Of a stretch of DNA of 64,000 bases, positions 14,168 through 23,702 are shown in pieces (positions within the stretch are counted from its first letter, which is position 1; every line of letters begins with the position of its first letter). The notes beneath the pieces are model-generated. The model was not told the origin of the DNA. It made no database searches and was given only the letters and a program-made list of their open reading frames with translations. Made by a program: the position numbers and the translations under genes. The DNA is from JAXGPX01 sp040766745. Its GTDB lineage: Bacteria; Bacillota; Sulfobacillia; Fermentithermobacillales; Fermentithermobacillaceae. The stretch is taken from NCBI GenBank assembly GCA_040766745.1, contig JAXGPX010000001.1, forward strand, positions 310,001 to 374,000, written 5' to 3'.

Positions 14168-15628
14168 ACACCCATAGTGCCCGTTCCTGAAACGCCTATC
14201 GAACCGGTTCCTGACACACCTGTAGTACCTGTTCCCGAAACTCAAGTTCTGCCGACGGGCGTAAGGCTTAGTACGTCAACATTAAGCCTCATGGTAGACG
14301 ACACGGCGCAACTGTCTGCCACAGTAGAGCCACGCGATGCAGTGAACCAGGAAATCTCGTGGGAATCAAGTGATCTGAACGTGGCTAATGTGGGTCCGTC
14401 AGGCTCTGTCACTGCTACCGGCGCAGGTTCGGCTATCATTACTGCTGAAACCTCAAATGGAATAACTGCCACTTGCCGTGTTGTGGTAAAGTATGAATCC
14501 CCACTGCCGTCTGAGTCGTACAACGTAATAAACTCGTCTAACAAACTGTACTTCAATGCATATAGTACTGCTTCGAAAGTGTTTCCCTACGGGCTTGTTA
14601 CAGCAACACCCGATGATTCTCCGGAACAGACAGTCGCTACAGTTAAGCAGCCAGATGGTTCATACCTACTGAAAGTTATGCGCAACAAGGGCATGTACGC
14701 CTACGTCAAAGATGGTATATCCCCTGGCAGTGCTCTCTACGTCGATTCGTCTTCCAAAACAGCCTTCGTAATCAGGAAACACTCTTCGGGTGAATACATA
14801 ATAGCGTGTAGAGATAACCCTGACCTGGTGCTAACATCAACCTCATCCAAACCATATAATACTCTTGCCCACTACTATGTTAAGTTAGCGCCTTATACCG
14901 GAGCAACAACACAACGGTGGATGTTTAGCGAGATATCGTCACAGGCGGCAACACCAACATTGCTTACGTTTCCTATTGATGTTCGAGATGCTGCCGCTAA
15001 AGATAATACGGGCGTTGTTGATGTCTCGGCACTTTATGCCATTACTTATGGTGGAAAAGTGTCGTATTACCAGAGTGGCGGCGAGGATTATACAGGCGGT
15101 CACTACGGAACAGATTACCGTGCGGTAGATATTAGTTTTGGAGGATGTGCCGGTAAATCGGTAGTGGCCATTGCAGACGGTACAGTTGTGCGTGTTCGAG
15201 GCTCACACGGGACAGTGTACATTAAACATGCGGTCCCTTTGACTTTGTTCGATTCTAGCCGCACCTATCATACCTGGTACTCTGTTTATTCCCACTTATC
15301 CAATATTCGTGTAAAAGCGGGCCAGTCTGTTAGCCAAGGTTCATCCATTGGTTCAATTGGAAAAACCGGTGTCGATGCCTATCATCTTCATTTTTCGGTA
15401 ACCACAAGACTATACAATGGGAACGATGGATTCACTTATGCCTTTTCCTATTCGGGTGCAAAAGACGCGAAAACGCTGAAAGAATACAGCAACGCTGCGC
15501 TGTCGCCATATTGGCTGGCAGGAAGCTTTAGGAATGTTCCGTATAAGGCCTATTCAGATGACATTGCTGACGCATCTGCAATAAAAAGGATTCTAAGAGG
15601 CACCGAAAGTGCTCCACCCAGTAACTAG
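14168..15628 (+). CDS. Big2 and M23 peptidase part of the interrupted surface protein
   Basis: Open from the base after the TAA; the first start codon is GTG 14177, with no ribosome site. Order: linker of PVPE/PVPD repeats that begins before that GTG, a Big2 immunoglobulin-like domain (about residues 27-105), an uncharacterised beta-rich region, and an M23 (LytM) endopeptidase domain near residues 305-435. The M23 zinc ligands are visible (HYGTD, YSHLS, HLHF). The protein would cut peptidoglycan cross-links at the cell surface. Because the linker spans the stop and no ribosome site exists, it is probably expressed only by read-through, or not at all (pseudogene). Confidence 0.75.
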   Translation, partial: TPIVPVPETPIEPVPDTPVVPVPETQVLPTGVRLSTSTLSLMVDDTAQLSATVEPRDAVNQEISWESSDLNVANVGPSGSVTATGAGSAIITAETSNGITATCRVVVKYESPLPSESYNVINSSNKLYFNAYSTASKVFPYGLVTATPDDSPEQTVATVKQPDGSYLLKVMRNKGMYAYVKDGISPGSALYVDSSSKTAFVIRKHSSGEYIIACRDNPDLVLTSTSSKPYNTLAHYYVKLAPYTGATTQRWMFSEISSQAATPTLLTFPIDVRDAAAKDNTGVVDVSALYAITYGGKVSYYQSGGEDYTGGHYGTDYRAVDISFGGCAGKSVVAIADGTVVRVRGSHGTVYIKHAVPLTLFDSSRTYHTWYSVYSHLSNIRVKAGQSVSQGSSIGSIGKTGVDAYHLHFSVTTRLYNGNDGFTYAFSYSGAKDAKTLKEYSNAALSPYWLAGSFRNVPYKAYSDDIADASAIKRILRGTESAPPSN

Positions 15629-15751
15629 GTCAGCCAAGTTTAGTGTTTTTCAATTGATCACGAAACCTGTTTCGCACCAGAAGTACGGGCAGTTTTGAAG
15701 ACTAAGTCCTTGAATACATAGCGTGACTAAATGAACTAGGGGGTTGATTTC

Positions 15752-16711
15752 GTGAAGCGTTCTGCATGTCTGATTCTAATGGTTTGTTTGCATTGCCTGA
15801 TTCTTACCGGATGTACTCCATCACCACCCAAAGAAGCAGTAATGAAGGAACACTTCCTTAGTGCCTGCAGTAGTCTCTCGAATGAAGTCTCTTTGGACGA
15901 GTTTAACATTATAGAGCGTCAAACAGACAAAAATAGTAAGAGCGATATCTCCCATTGCGAAATCAAGTTCAGAAGCGATAATGTCGAGTACACTCAGTAT
16001 TATGTTCTCAGCTTTAACTACTACGATAAGGGCGGTTGGATACTTGACGAGATCACAGAAGTTAGAGATCAATGGACATGTCGGCCTTTGAAGGGTGTAG
16101 ATAAAGATATTGAACTTGAGAAGATGAGAACTGATCCTCAGAACTATTTCAGGACAAGTTGGGACACCATAGTACTTAAAGAGCAAGTGACTTCCCTTGA
16201 CAAGAATACAGATGTTCTGACGGTAGATTGCAGTATTGATTCAGTAATTTTCTCCGCACGTTGTGTCTATGACATGACTTACAAGTTTGATACTTCATTG
16301 GGAGAATGGCGGTTTGCACATGTCTCCGCAGGCGAAAGAGGTAAGTATGAATTTAACATAATGGGCAAATGGTCTGGTGAGATGGGGGAACAACAGCTCG
16401 TTGGAGGATTTAAAAGCACCGGAGATGCAGCATTTACAGTAACTGATTTCTCGTCAGGAGGAAGTTTTGCAGTCAGTGATATCACTTACGGGCATCTTAA
16501 GGGCTTATCGGGAAAAGGGTACGTTGATTTGGATACTTTTAAGTTCGTGATCAAATGCGTGGGAGATGGGAATATCAACGATTCCTGGCCTCTATATCTT
16601 GAGGGTAAATTTGATATCTATAACGAAGAAACGAATGGGACTGGCACTATTGGCGCACGTGCAAATACCCCTTTCTTCTTTTCTTCCAGAATACGTATTA
16701 GGAAACAGTGA
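15752..16711 (+). CDS. Putative lipoprotein of unknown function
   Basis: 319 residues with a signal peptide and lipobox ending LTGC (Cys at about residue 21), so it should be a lipid-anchored extracellular protein. The rest is beta-rich with repeated aromatic/acidic segments, and no family is recognised. GTG start behind GGGGG. Stands alone between the split SLH-M23 gene and the damaged ABC transporter. The codon use is more AT-rich than that of the housekeeping part. Confidence 0.65.
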   Translation: MKRSACLILMVCLHCLILTGCTPSPPKEAVMKEHFLSACSSLSNEVSLDEFNIIERQTDKNSKSDISHCEIKFRSDNVEYTQYYVLSFNYYDKGGWILDEITEVRDQWTCRPLKGVDKDIELEKMRTDPQNYFRTSWDTIVLKEQVTSLDKNTDVLTVDCSIDSVIFSARCVYDMTYKFDTSLGEWRFAHVSAGERGKYEFNIMGKWSGEMGEQQLVGGFKSTGDAAFTVTDFSSGGSFAVSDITYGHLKGLSGKGYVDLDTFKFVIKCVGDGNINDSWPLYLEGKFDIYNEETNGTGTIGARANTPFFFSSRIRIRKQ

Positions 16712-16845
16712 AAGGCTCTACGCCAGCCGCTGTCCACACGAGTTCTCCAGTGGCCGGCGGCAACAAACGCCAAGGACCAGGTTCCGGAAGCCGCCAAAGG
16801 AGATTATGAAATTGATCAGATCCTCAAATATATTAAGGATCAACC

Positions 16846-16874
16846 TTGACATAGTTAATACCGCCCTGTAGGAT
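16846..16874 (+). promoter_or_regulatory. Possible promoter of ABC exporter genes
   Basis: TTGACA (16846-16851), 17-base spacer, TAGGAT (16869-16874), 16 bases before the first transporter fragment. The -35 box is perfect, the -10 box weak. Confidence 0.4.
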
Positions 16875-16889
16875 TAGTCCTGACGAAGT

Positions 16890-17390
16890 ATGATGGTGGT
16901 GGTTGCTGTGTCATTGAATTCTTCAGTCCCATCAATCCCTTCCGGAAAATCGGCTTCGGCTTCCAGAGCAGCCATATTTGAGATGAGCAGGTTTCTGGCT
17001 AAGCCGTGGCTTCTTTTGGCCCAGTTCACAGGCATCCTTGTACTACGCTCTATTGCTCCTGTAGCTAATGCATTTTTGATGAGGAGCAGTCTGGACTATA
17101 TCACTGCCGGGGATTCATCACGATTCTTTATGAGCGGTTTTTTGCTCATTGCATCGTATGGCTTGGAGGCAGCTGCCACAACTGTAGGAGTGTATCTTCG
17201 TATAAGCGTTTTGGAATCTGTTGCCGCTTCCAGCCGCGTCAGGTTCATCAAGCGAATCATGGCAATGCCTTTCGACGAGTATGAGAGGCTCTCAAAGGGC
17301 GACCTAGTGTCCCGTGTAACGGCTGATATCAACGAGTCATCCCGGATCTTTACTGCAACCTACCTGATATTCGACGCGGCCCAAACCTAA
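16890..17390 (+). pseudogene. ABC exporter, N-terminal fragment (TM domain start)
   Basis: 166 residues equal to the first half of an ABC exporter transmembrane domain: TM segments (LLLAQFTGILVLRSIAP, FLLIASYGLEA) and the conserved coupling segment MPFDEYERLSKGDLVSRVTAD. It stops at TAA 17388, and the next frame starts inside a nucleotide-binding domain, so roughly 300 residues (rest of the TM domain and Walker A) have been deleted with a frame change. The C-terminal fragment is at 17395. Confidence 0.8.
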
Positions 17391-17394
17391 CACT

Positions 17395-17997
17395 GTGTTT
17401 GTGAACGGGCTCGACATGGCATACTGGCGCTTGGAAAAGGGAAGAGAAGATGTGACCTACGTCCCCCAGGAGCCGTTCCTTTTTGCCGGGTCAGTAGCTG
17501 ACAATCTTGCTCTCGGGCTGTCAGGTGAACCGGTCAAGGACGTCGACATGTCTACTGAAGTGCGCAAGTCCTTGGAACTGGGTGACGCTCTTGAATTTGT
17601 TATGTCCACAGATGAGGGCCTTGACGCTCAGGTCGGCGAGAGAGGTTCGCTTCTATCAGGAGGCCAAAGGCAGCGTCTGTGCCTTGCCCGCGGTTTTCTT
17701 AGAGGTACTCCCATCCTTCTCCTTGATGAGCCAACCAGTTCGATAGATAGAGAGGCCGAGGCTCGCGTATTATCGGGGCTTTCATCCCAACGGGATCTGA
17801 CTTGCCTTATGGTGACTCACCGTTTTGACGTAGCTGAAGCAGCTGACCTGGTGCTGGTTATAGATCGGGGCCGGCTGGTAGAAGCCGGGCCTCACGACGA
17901 GCTGCTGAAGAAGCAGGGGCTGTACTGGTCCATGTTTACCGGAGAATTCCCTCTCTCCAGTTCACCGTCGTCTGTGGTTGGAGGTGCCGTATCATGA
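17395..17997 (+). pseudogene. ABC exporter, C-terminal ATPase fragment lacking Walker A
   Basis: 200 residues of an ABC nucleotide-binding domain from just after Walker A: Q-loop YVPQEPFLFAG, signature LLSGGQRQRLCLARGFL, Walker B ILLLDEPTSSID, and the His switch VTHR. Walker A (GxxGxGKS/T) is missing, so it cannot bind ATP normally. It and the 16890 fragment are remnants of one gene joined by a deletion near 17390. Its end overlaps the next gene (ATGA), typical of a heterodimeric exporter pair. Confidence 0.8.
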
Positions 17998-19757
17998 ATC
18001 CCCAAGAAGCTAACGTGGTTCTGGCCAAAACTGCTTCATTGAGAAAACTGTGGGATGCCATAGGAGCGAAGCAGCCGCTCATGGTACTTACCCTCTTTGT
18101 CGGGCTTCTGGATATGCTCGTAGACAGTCTTGGGCTATCATTGAGCCTTAGGATGGTGAGCAATGCCGCTTTGGCCCGTGATCTGCATGCTGTGTACCAG
18201 GCGGTAACATTTCTTGTGTCGGTAGTGGTTTTTCGGGCCTTGTTTGCAGCGCTGGGCCATTATATGACGGCACAGGTGACAGAGGAGACTGCCTTGAACT
18301 TGAGGGGCAAGGTTTTTCGAGCAATCATGGGTGGGAAGAGCGTGTACTTCGATACCTATGAATCTGGGGACTTGATATCACGGTTGGGCAATGATGTAGA
18401 GACTGCCAAGGTGGGCGTCAATGCCTTCGCAAATGGGGCGAAGCAGATTTTTCTAATTATCACCGCCCTGACCGGGTTGCTGGTATGGAGTTGGCCCTTT
18501 GCCGTGGGGCTCCTTGTTATGGCCGGTGTGTCGTTTTTGGGCGGAGCTGCGGTTTCCGGCCCCTTGAGGAAAACCAGCCAGCATTATCAACAGACTCTGG
18601 CAGGTATTTCAGAGTCGGCAACGAACATTTTTGGCGGAGTAGCGGTCATAAAGTCATTGAAAGCCGAGGATATGATGGCTTCGAGGTTTGGGCTTACCAT
18701 TGGCGAGCACCAAAGGGTGGCCAGAAGGCGAGGGTTCTATCAGGCGCTTCAGGCAGGGGCAGTTATGTCGGTTCCGTTTCTTGGCCTTGGCAGTATGATG
18801 GTCCTGGCCGGTTCGATGGCCTTGCGTGGGTTGTTTTCTGTTGGTGATGCTGTCGGCCTGGTACAGTTGTCCAGCCGGGCCCTGTTCCCGTTTGGCTCCT
18901 TGGGTGGGATATGGGCAGGACTTCAGCAGAACCTGGCTGCGCTTGACCGGGTTTTGGAGGCTTGTGCAATACCTCAGGAGAGGCAAGGAACTGAGGCTTC
19001 TGGCCCAGATGAGGCCGGGCCTGTCGACTCTCCTGCTGCGGAGGATCCGTCCGCGGTAGAGTCTAAAGAAGTCTCGGATGCGGGTAGTCATGAGGTGCCA
19101 GCTGGTGGGTTTAGCGCGGGTAGCGGAGACGTGCCAGCAATTGAGTTCAGAGACGTTTACTTTAGCTACGACGGCTCTAAGCCGGTACTTGAGGGGCTTT
19201 CTCTTAGAGTAAACAAAGGCGATCAGGCTGCCCTGGTAGGCCCAAGCGGTTCCGGCAAGAGTACAGTCCTTAGCCTAATCCTGGGGATCTATGAGCCTGA
19301 TACCGGGGTAATTCTGATTAATGGCAGGAATTTAACTGAGATGCCTCTTTCAGAGGTTAGGAGTATGATTGCGGTTCTGCCTCAGGATCCGTGGCTCTGT
19401 CCTGGTACTGTGAAGGATAACATCCTGCTGGGTAAGGCTGGCGCCACAGACGAGGAAGTGGCCAAAGCTGCAGAACTGGCCCATGCTGCCGGGTTCATCG
19501 CCGAACTTCCTGATGGGTATGATTCGGTGCTTGACGGCAATTTATCCGGAGGACAGTGCCAGAGAATATGCCTTGCACGGGCGTTTCTGAAGGATGCCCC
19601 GATTCTCCTGCTGGACGAACCGACCTCGGCTGTTGACGCTGAGTCTGAACGGCTAATCCGGCAATCTGTCGATCTTCTTGCAGAAGGCCGGACTGTCGTG
19701 ACCATTGCACACACCCAGGCAATGGTGGAGAGGGCTGATGTTACGGTGGAGCTTTAG
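17994..19757 (+). CDS. ABC exporter (fused TM and ATPase)
   Basis: 587 residues, complete exporter half: six TM segments (about 30-290) with a coupling element FDTYESGDLISRLGNDVE, and an ATPase domain with Walker A GPSGSGKST, Q-loop LPQDPW, signature LSGGQCQRICLARAFL, Walker B ILLLDEPTSAVD and H-loop AHTQ. A long acidic, Ser/Pro-rich insert (about residues 330-375) separates the two domains. It would pair with the preceding protein as a heterodimeric multidrug- or peptide-type exporter, but that partner is damaged, so the pair may be non-functional. Substrate unknown. Confidence 0.88.
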   Translation: MNPQEANVVLAKTASLRKLWDAIGAKQPLMVLTLFVGLLDMLVDSLGLSLSLRMVSNAALARDLHAVYQAVTFLVSVVVFRALFAALGHYMTAQVTEETALNLRGKVFRAIMGGKSVYFDTYESGDLISRLGNDVETAKVGVNAFANGAKQIFLIITALTGLLVWSWPFAVGLLVMAGVSFLGGAAVSGPLRKTSQHYQQTLAGISESATNIFGGVAVIKSLKAEDMMASRFGLTIGEHQRVARRRGFYQALQAGAVMSVPFLGLGSMMVLAGSMALRGLFSVGDAVGLVQLSSRALFPFGSLGGIWAGLQQNLAALDRVLEACAIPQERQGTEASGPDEAGPVDSPAAEDPSAVESKEVSDAGSHEVPAGGFSAGSGDVPAIEFRDVYFSYDGSKPVLEGLSLRVNKGDQAALVGPSGSGKSTVLSLILGIYEPDTGVILINGRNLTEMPLSEVRSMIAVLPQDPWLCPGTVKDNILLGKAGATDEEVAKAAELAHAAGFIAELPDGYDSVLDGNLSGGQCQRICLARAFLKDAPILLLDEPTSAVDAESERLIRQSVDLLAEGRTVVTIAHTQAMVERADVTVEL

Positions 19758-20220
19758 TGCCCACAACATGTCTTGGAATAGGCACAGGCCTACTGCGGAC
19801 AATCTCGGGCTGATCCCATGGTTACCTTGTCGATCACGTCCTTGGTGATCTCAAGCCGCTCGTCAGACTGCATCCAAAGGTCTTGGTTGGACCATGAACA
19901 AAAAATACCATATAAAATATAGCATTTGAAAAAATCGCTGCGATCTTCGGTCAGGGAATGGAGGAAGATGGTATAAAGTGCGGTTGAACCGGCGAGGTCA
20001 TTGCCTGCATCAGGGTTTTCACATAGTTAACGGCCAGCCCTTTCTCTGCGTGTCTAAATTTTTAATTTTCGGTAAATTATATCGTAAATCCAAAAGCAGC
20101 CTTGATTTTCGTTGCAGAATCGGGCTGCTTGTAAGGAAACTACAGAGTTTGCCTGGAATTTCCCCATATTGGCGCAAGGCATACTAATTTCGGAGGTGGC
20201 ACAATCTGAACATATTTTCG
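19758..20220. other. Intergenic stretch without a secure gene
   Basis: No gene with a start, ribosome site and recognisable product is seen. An imperfect hairpin (AAGCAGCC near 20094, GGCTGCTT near 20123) lies before ytxC. A short - strand open stretch (about 19793-20028) lacks a start codon. The GGAGGT at 20192-20197 is a strong ribosome site for the next gene. Confidence 0.35.
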
Positions 20221-21102
20221 GTGGCATCTGCCCGTGCCTTGAACTCTATACGCAATTTCGTGAATCAAGAGATAGACAGTTGGCAGACGCGAGGGGCCAA
20301 AATAAGTGTTCGAGAGTCTGCTGCCGGCGGCATTTTGACTTTCCATTACGAAACTTCCAACAAGAAGTGTCAGAATGTGAGCAATGATCTTCTTCGAACC
20401 GTAAAAGGCTCTCTGGCCAACGGCCTTTCTGACATCATAATTGATGAATATGAGAAATTCTTTGTTGTAAGCCTCATTGACGGAAACTACGGGTACCTTG
20501 CTACCAAGGACAGAGAAATTCTGAAGAAGAAAATACTGAGGAAATTGGACAATGGGGCAAACAATGGGTCCTCCGACAATCCTAGAACCTATCAGCGAAG
20601 CCAGCGTAAGAGCCGGGTCTGGGCAAAGCTCGCCGAATACCTGGAGCGGGAAGACCAGATCATACTGGAAGGTTTCATAACGTTCAGGCTGAAAGAATAC
20701 CTTGAAGAACTTTTCGACTTTGTAGATCACACTGTTGAAGAATACTTGATTAACAGGGAATACAGGGAGTTCTTGAAACTTCTGAGGCATTTTATGAAGA
20801 GGCAGAAGAATTCGGTACCTACAGTGAACATCCATAGAGGCCAGGATGGCAAGTACGAGATTCTCGACGGACAGTTACAGCCGGTGCAGGGAGACATCCG
20901 GTTGTTCCTTGAGAAAAGCCCTGACTCATTTGGACTTGGAATTGACGATCTTGTTGTCAGTGCAGTTGTGACTTTAGCGCCTGATGAGGTTATATGGCAT
21001 GGCCCGGTTAAAGATTCCCCCTGCTTCGATTTGATAAACGACTTGTTTGAGCAAAAGGTTGTTACATGTGCCGGATGTCCGCTTGAACACAGTGAGAACT
21101 AG
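20221..21102 (+). CDS. ytxC: YtxC-like sporulation protein
   Basis: 293 residues matching the YtxC family, which lies upstream of thrS in Bacillus and many Clostridia, as here. Visible family features: the long helical middle (ILEGFITFRLKEYLEEL), REYREFLKLLRHFMKRQ, the VNIHRG strand and the C-terminal block VTCAGCPLEH. The precise role in sporulation is unknown. The first in-frame canonical start is GTG 20221, but the strong GGAGGT is 24 bases away; a CTG at 20206 sits 8 bases from it and adds five residues, so a CTG start is possible. Confidence 0.8.
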   Translation: MASARALNSIRNFVNQEIDSWQTRGAKISVRESAAGGILTFHYETSNKKCQNVSNDLLRTVKGSLANGLSDIIIDEYEKFFVVSLIDGNYGYLATKDREILKKKILRKLDNGANNGSSDNPRTYQRSQRKSRVWAKLAEYLEREDQIILEGFITFRLKEYLEELFDFVDHTVEEYLINREYREFLKLLRHFMKRQKNSVPTVNIHRGQDGKYEILDGQLQPVQGDIRLFLEKSPDSFGLGIDDLVVSAVVTLAPDEVIWHGPVKDSPCFDLINDLFEQKVVTCAGCPLEHSEN

Positions 21103-21112
21103 TTGAGTTTGC

Positions 21113-21141
21113 TTGATCTATCTGCTGCCGTGTTATATAAT
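21113..21141 (+). promoter_or_regulatory. thrS promoter
   Basis: TTGATC (21113-21118), 17-base spacer, TATAAT (21136-21141), followed by the T-box leader. Confidence 0.75.
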
Positions 21142-21149
21142 CGTTCAAA

Positions 21150-21428
21150 TCTCTAAATCACAGGCTGTGAAGAGGAGAGTACCTTTGGAAACCGTTCAAA
21201 AGAGAAAGGCGGCCGCAGGCTGAAAGCCGTCTGAACCGGTTCTAAAGCGAACACCACCTCGGAGCCCTTGATGGAAGCGCCCGGAGCACATAGTTCCGGC
21301 GATAACGTCAACGTCTAGATGGCGATAACATCTTCAAGAAGGCAGACCTGCGAATATGCAGGGCCTGCCAGATAAGGGTGGAACCGCGAATGAAAATCTC
21401 GCCCCTTTTGCAGGGGCGGGATTTTTTG
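21150..21428 (+). promoter_or_regulatory. T-box leader (thrS), Thr specifier
   Basis: Contains the T-box AAGGGTGGAACCGCG (21374-21388) and a terminator stem CTCGCCCC (21398-21405) with GGGGCGGG (21413-21420) followed by six T. An ACC codon in GAACACC near 21250 is a reasonable threonine specifier. Uncharged tRNA-Thr would stabilise the antiterminator and raise thrS expression. Confidence 0.9.
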
Positions 21429-21461
21429 TTTGATGAGTTAGCGAATCAATAGGAGGGAACC

Positions 21462-23453
21462 ATGATGGATCAAAAGGCAGGGTGTGACAAAGTGGCTGAT
21501 TGCAAGAACTTTGAGATCAAATGGAACGGAGAGGCTGTATCTCTTCAGGAAGGCAGCACCTTTTTGAACGTCAAGAAAGCATTTGGCTGGAAGAACGATG
21601 TACTCCTGGTGGGAATTCAGGGTGCTGATTGCTCCAGGGCAAGGGAACTAAGGGAGAAGGTTGACGGAGATTATGTGGTAGAGCCTCTTGGATTTGAGTC
21701 AGAGGCAGCAAGAGAGGCACTACGGCATACAGCGTCTCACATCTTGGCTCAGGCAGTGAAACGGTTGTTTCCTGAAGCCCGGTTGGGGATAGGGCCTGCC
21801 ATTGAAGATGGTTTTTACTATGACTTTGATACTGAGCACGGGTTTACGGTTGAGGATCTTGAGAAAATCGAGGGCGAGATGAAGCGGATAATCAAGGAAA
21901 ACGTGCCTATTACCCGCGAGGTCATCTCTAAGGATGAGGCCCAGAAGTTGTTCAAGGAGAGAGATGCCGTCTACAAGCTTGAGATCCTAGAGGAACTCCC
22001 TGAAGACGAACCAATATCAATTTACAGGCAGGGCGAATTTGTCGATCTTTGTGCCGGGCCCCACGTACCGTATACAGGGTATGTCAAGGCGTACAAGTTG
22101 CTGAGCATTGCAGGGGCATATTGGAGGGGAGACGAGAAAAGGCCAATGCTTCAGCGTATCTACGGCACGGCTTTCATGGATCAAGAAGGACTTGATGCCC
22201 ACCTTGCTAAACTTGAGGATATCAAGCGAAGGGATCACAGGAGATTGGGAAAAGATCTTGGCCTTTTCAGCATAGAAGAAGAGGGCGGGCCCGGGCTTGT
22301 CTACTGGCACCCAAAAGGGGCTATCATCCGCGAGATTATCGAGAACTTCTGGAAGGAAGAGCACAGGAAGCGCGGTTATGACTTGGTGTACACGCCTCAT
22401 ATTGCGAAACTGGATTTATGGAAGGTTTCAGGCCACTGGGAATGGTACCAGGACAACATGTACAGCCCTATGGAAATTGATGAGATGCAGTACTTGCTAA
22501 AGCCCATGAATTGCCCTTTCCACATTCTCATATATAGAGATAAGACTAGGAGTTACAGAGATCTGCCGATTAAGTATGGAGAGTTAGGCACTGTGTACCG
22601 GTACGAGCGCTCAGGAGTACTCCATGGCATGTTAAGGGTAAGGGGATTCACTCAGGATGATGCCCACCTTTTCTGCAGGCCTGATCAGCTTGAACAGCAG
22701 CTCATTGAAGTCCTGGATCTTACAGGGTTCATGCTCAAAACTTTTGGTTACGACGAATATTACTGTATGCTGTCAGTGCGGGATCCTAAGGACAAGGCAA
22801 ACTACATTGGCGAAGATGAAGTCTGGGAACAGGCAGAAGGAGCATTGGAGCGGGCTCTTAAGGCCAGAAAGTTAAAGTACCAGATTGATGTAGGCGAAGC
22901 CAAGTTCTATGGGCCGGCTATCGATATTAAGATCAAGGATGCCGTTGGCAGGCTGTGGCAAGGACCGACCATCCAGGCTGACTTCAATTTGCCTGAGCGG
23001 TTCGACATCCACTACATTGGCGAAGACGGGCAGCGGCACAGGCCGGTGATGATTCACCGAACTGTCCTTGGTACCATGGAGCGCTTTATCGGTGGGCTAA
23101 TTGAGCATTATGCCGGTGCTTTTCCCATGTGGCTCTCGCCGGTTCAGGTCAAGGTAATGCCTGTTTCAGAAAAGCAGAGCGATTATGCAAAACAAGTTGC
23201 TGATCAGCTTAAGGGGGAAGGGCTAAGGGTTGAGTGCGATTTGGGCCAGGATAAGATCGGATACAAAATCAGGCAGGCACAGCTTGAGAAAGTCCCTTAT
23301 ATGCTGATTGTTGGAGAAAGAGAAAAAGAAAGCAAGTCAATATCGGTAAGGCACAGAAGCCTGGGAGACCTGGGCGTAATGAACATTCAAGAGTTTGCAG
23401 CCAAAGTAAATGAGGAGGTACGGACTCATGCCCTTGAGTCTGTGTTTTCCTGA
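21462..23453 (+). CDS. thrS: Threonyl-tRNA synthetase
   Basis: 663 residues, full-length class II synthetase. An N-terminal TGS domain (about 18-80), the second additional editing domain (RHTASHILAQAVKRLFP near 88, and GPHVPYTGYVKAYKLLSIAGAYW near 200) and the catalytic core (motif 2 region RYERSGVLHGMLRVRGFTQDD) precede the anticodon-binding domain at the C-terminus (about 555-650). AGGAGGG precedes the ATG. Regulated by the T-box just upstream and separated from the infC operon by a promoter. Confidence 0.97.
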   Translation: MMDQKAGCDKVADCKNFEIKWNGEAVSLQEGSTFLNVKKAFGWKNDVLLVGIQGADCSRARELREKVDGDYVVEPLGFESEAAREALRHTASHILAQAVKRLFPEARLGIGPAIEDGFYYDFDTEHGFTVEDLEKIEGEMKRIIKENVPITREVISKDEAQKLFKERDAVYKLEILEELPEDEPISIYRQGEFVDLCAGPHVPYTGYVKAYKLLSIAGAYWRGDEKRPMLQRIYGTAFMDQEGLDAHLAKLEDIKRRDHRRLGKDLGLFSIEEEGGPGLVYWHPKGAIIREIIENFWKEEHRKRGYDLVYTPHIAKLDLWKVSGHWEWYQDNMYSPMEIDEMQYLLKPMNCPFHILIYRDKTRSYRDLPIKYGELGTVYRYERSGVLHGMLRVRGFTQDDAHLFCRPDQLEQQLIEVLDLTGFMLKTFGYDEYYCMLSVRDPKDKANYIGEDEVWEQAEGALERALKARKLKYQIDVGEAKFYGPAIDIKIKDAVGRLWQGPTIQADFNLPERFDIHYIGEDGQRHRPVMIHRTVLGTMERFIGGLIEHYAGAFPMWLSPVQVKVMPVSEKQSDYAKQVADQLKGEGLRVECDLGQDKIGYKIRQAQLEKVPYMLIVGEREKESKSISVRHRSLGDLGVMNIQEFAAKVNEEVRTHALESVFS

Positions 23454-23474
23454 TTAGAGAGGCATGGAACTCTG

Positions 23475-23503
23475 TTGCATTACAATTTAACCGTATATAT
23501 GAT
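23475..23503 (+). promoter_or_regulatory. infC operon promoter
   Basis: TTGCAT (23475-23480), 17-base spacer, TATGAT (23498-23503), 200 bases before infC. Confidence 0.65.
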
Positions 23504-23514
23504 ATACTCGTGAA

Positions 23515-23690
23515 CGTGAAGAAGAAGCCATCCGCTTCTCACCTTACGGCATCTTAGCTGTTAGGGTTCTGCAAATTGGACGGTTTGCCGTACCGGCTTA
23601 GCCGGGACGGTCATAATAAGGCCGGAATTCCTAAGCAAAATGCGGGCGGGTGGAACTAGCACCTGCCCGTAATGTATTTAGGAAGAAAGG
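23515..23690 (+). ncRNA. Candidate L20-type leader of infC-rpmI-rplT
   Basis: A structured leader precedes infC. The last hairpin pairs GCGGGCGGGTG (23642-23652) with CACCTGCCCGT (23660-23670); a second pairing CCGGCTTAGCCGG-like element lies near 23595. In Firmicutes this operon has a leader bound by ribosomal protein L20. Position and hairpins fit, but I see no clear T-run, so the class is inferred. Confidence 0.55.
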
Positions 23691-23702
23691 TGGTGGAATT
23701 CG

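Noticed and set aside
19793..20028. - strand open stretch between the ABC exporter and ytxC
   Set aside because: No start codon or ribosome site and no recognised domain; the length is reachable by chance.
23640..23670. GGGTGGAAC near infC looked like a T-box
   Set aside because: No specifier loop or terminator with T-run; the bases are part of a hairpin, and the gene is not an aminoacyl-tRNA or amino-acid gene.
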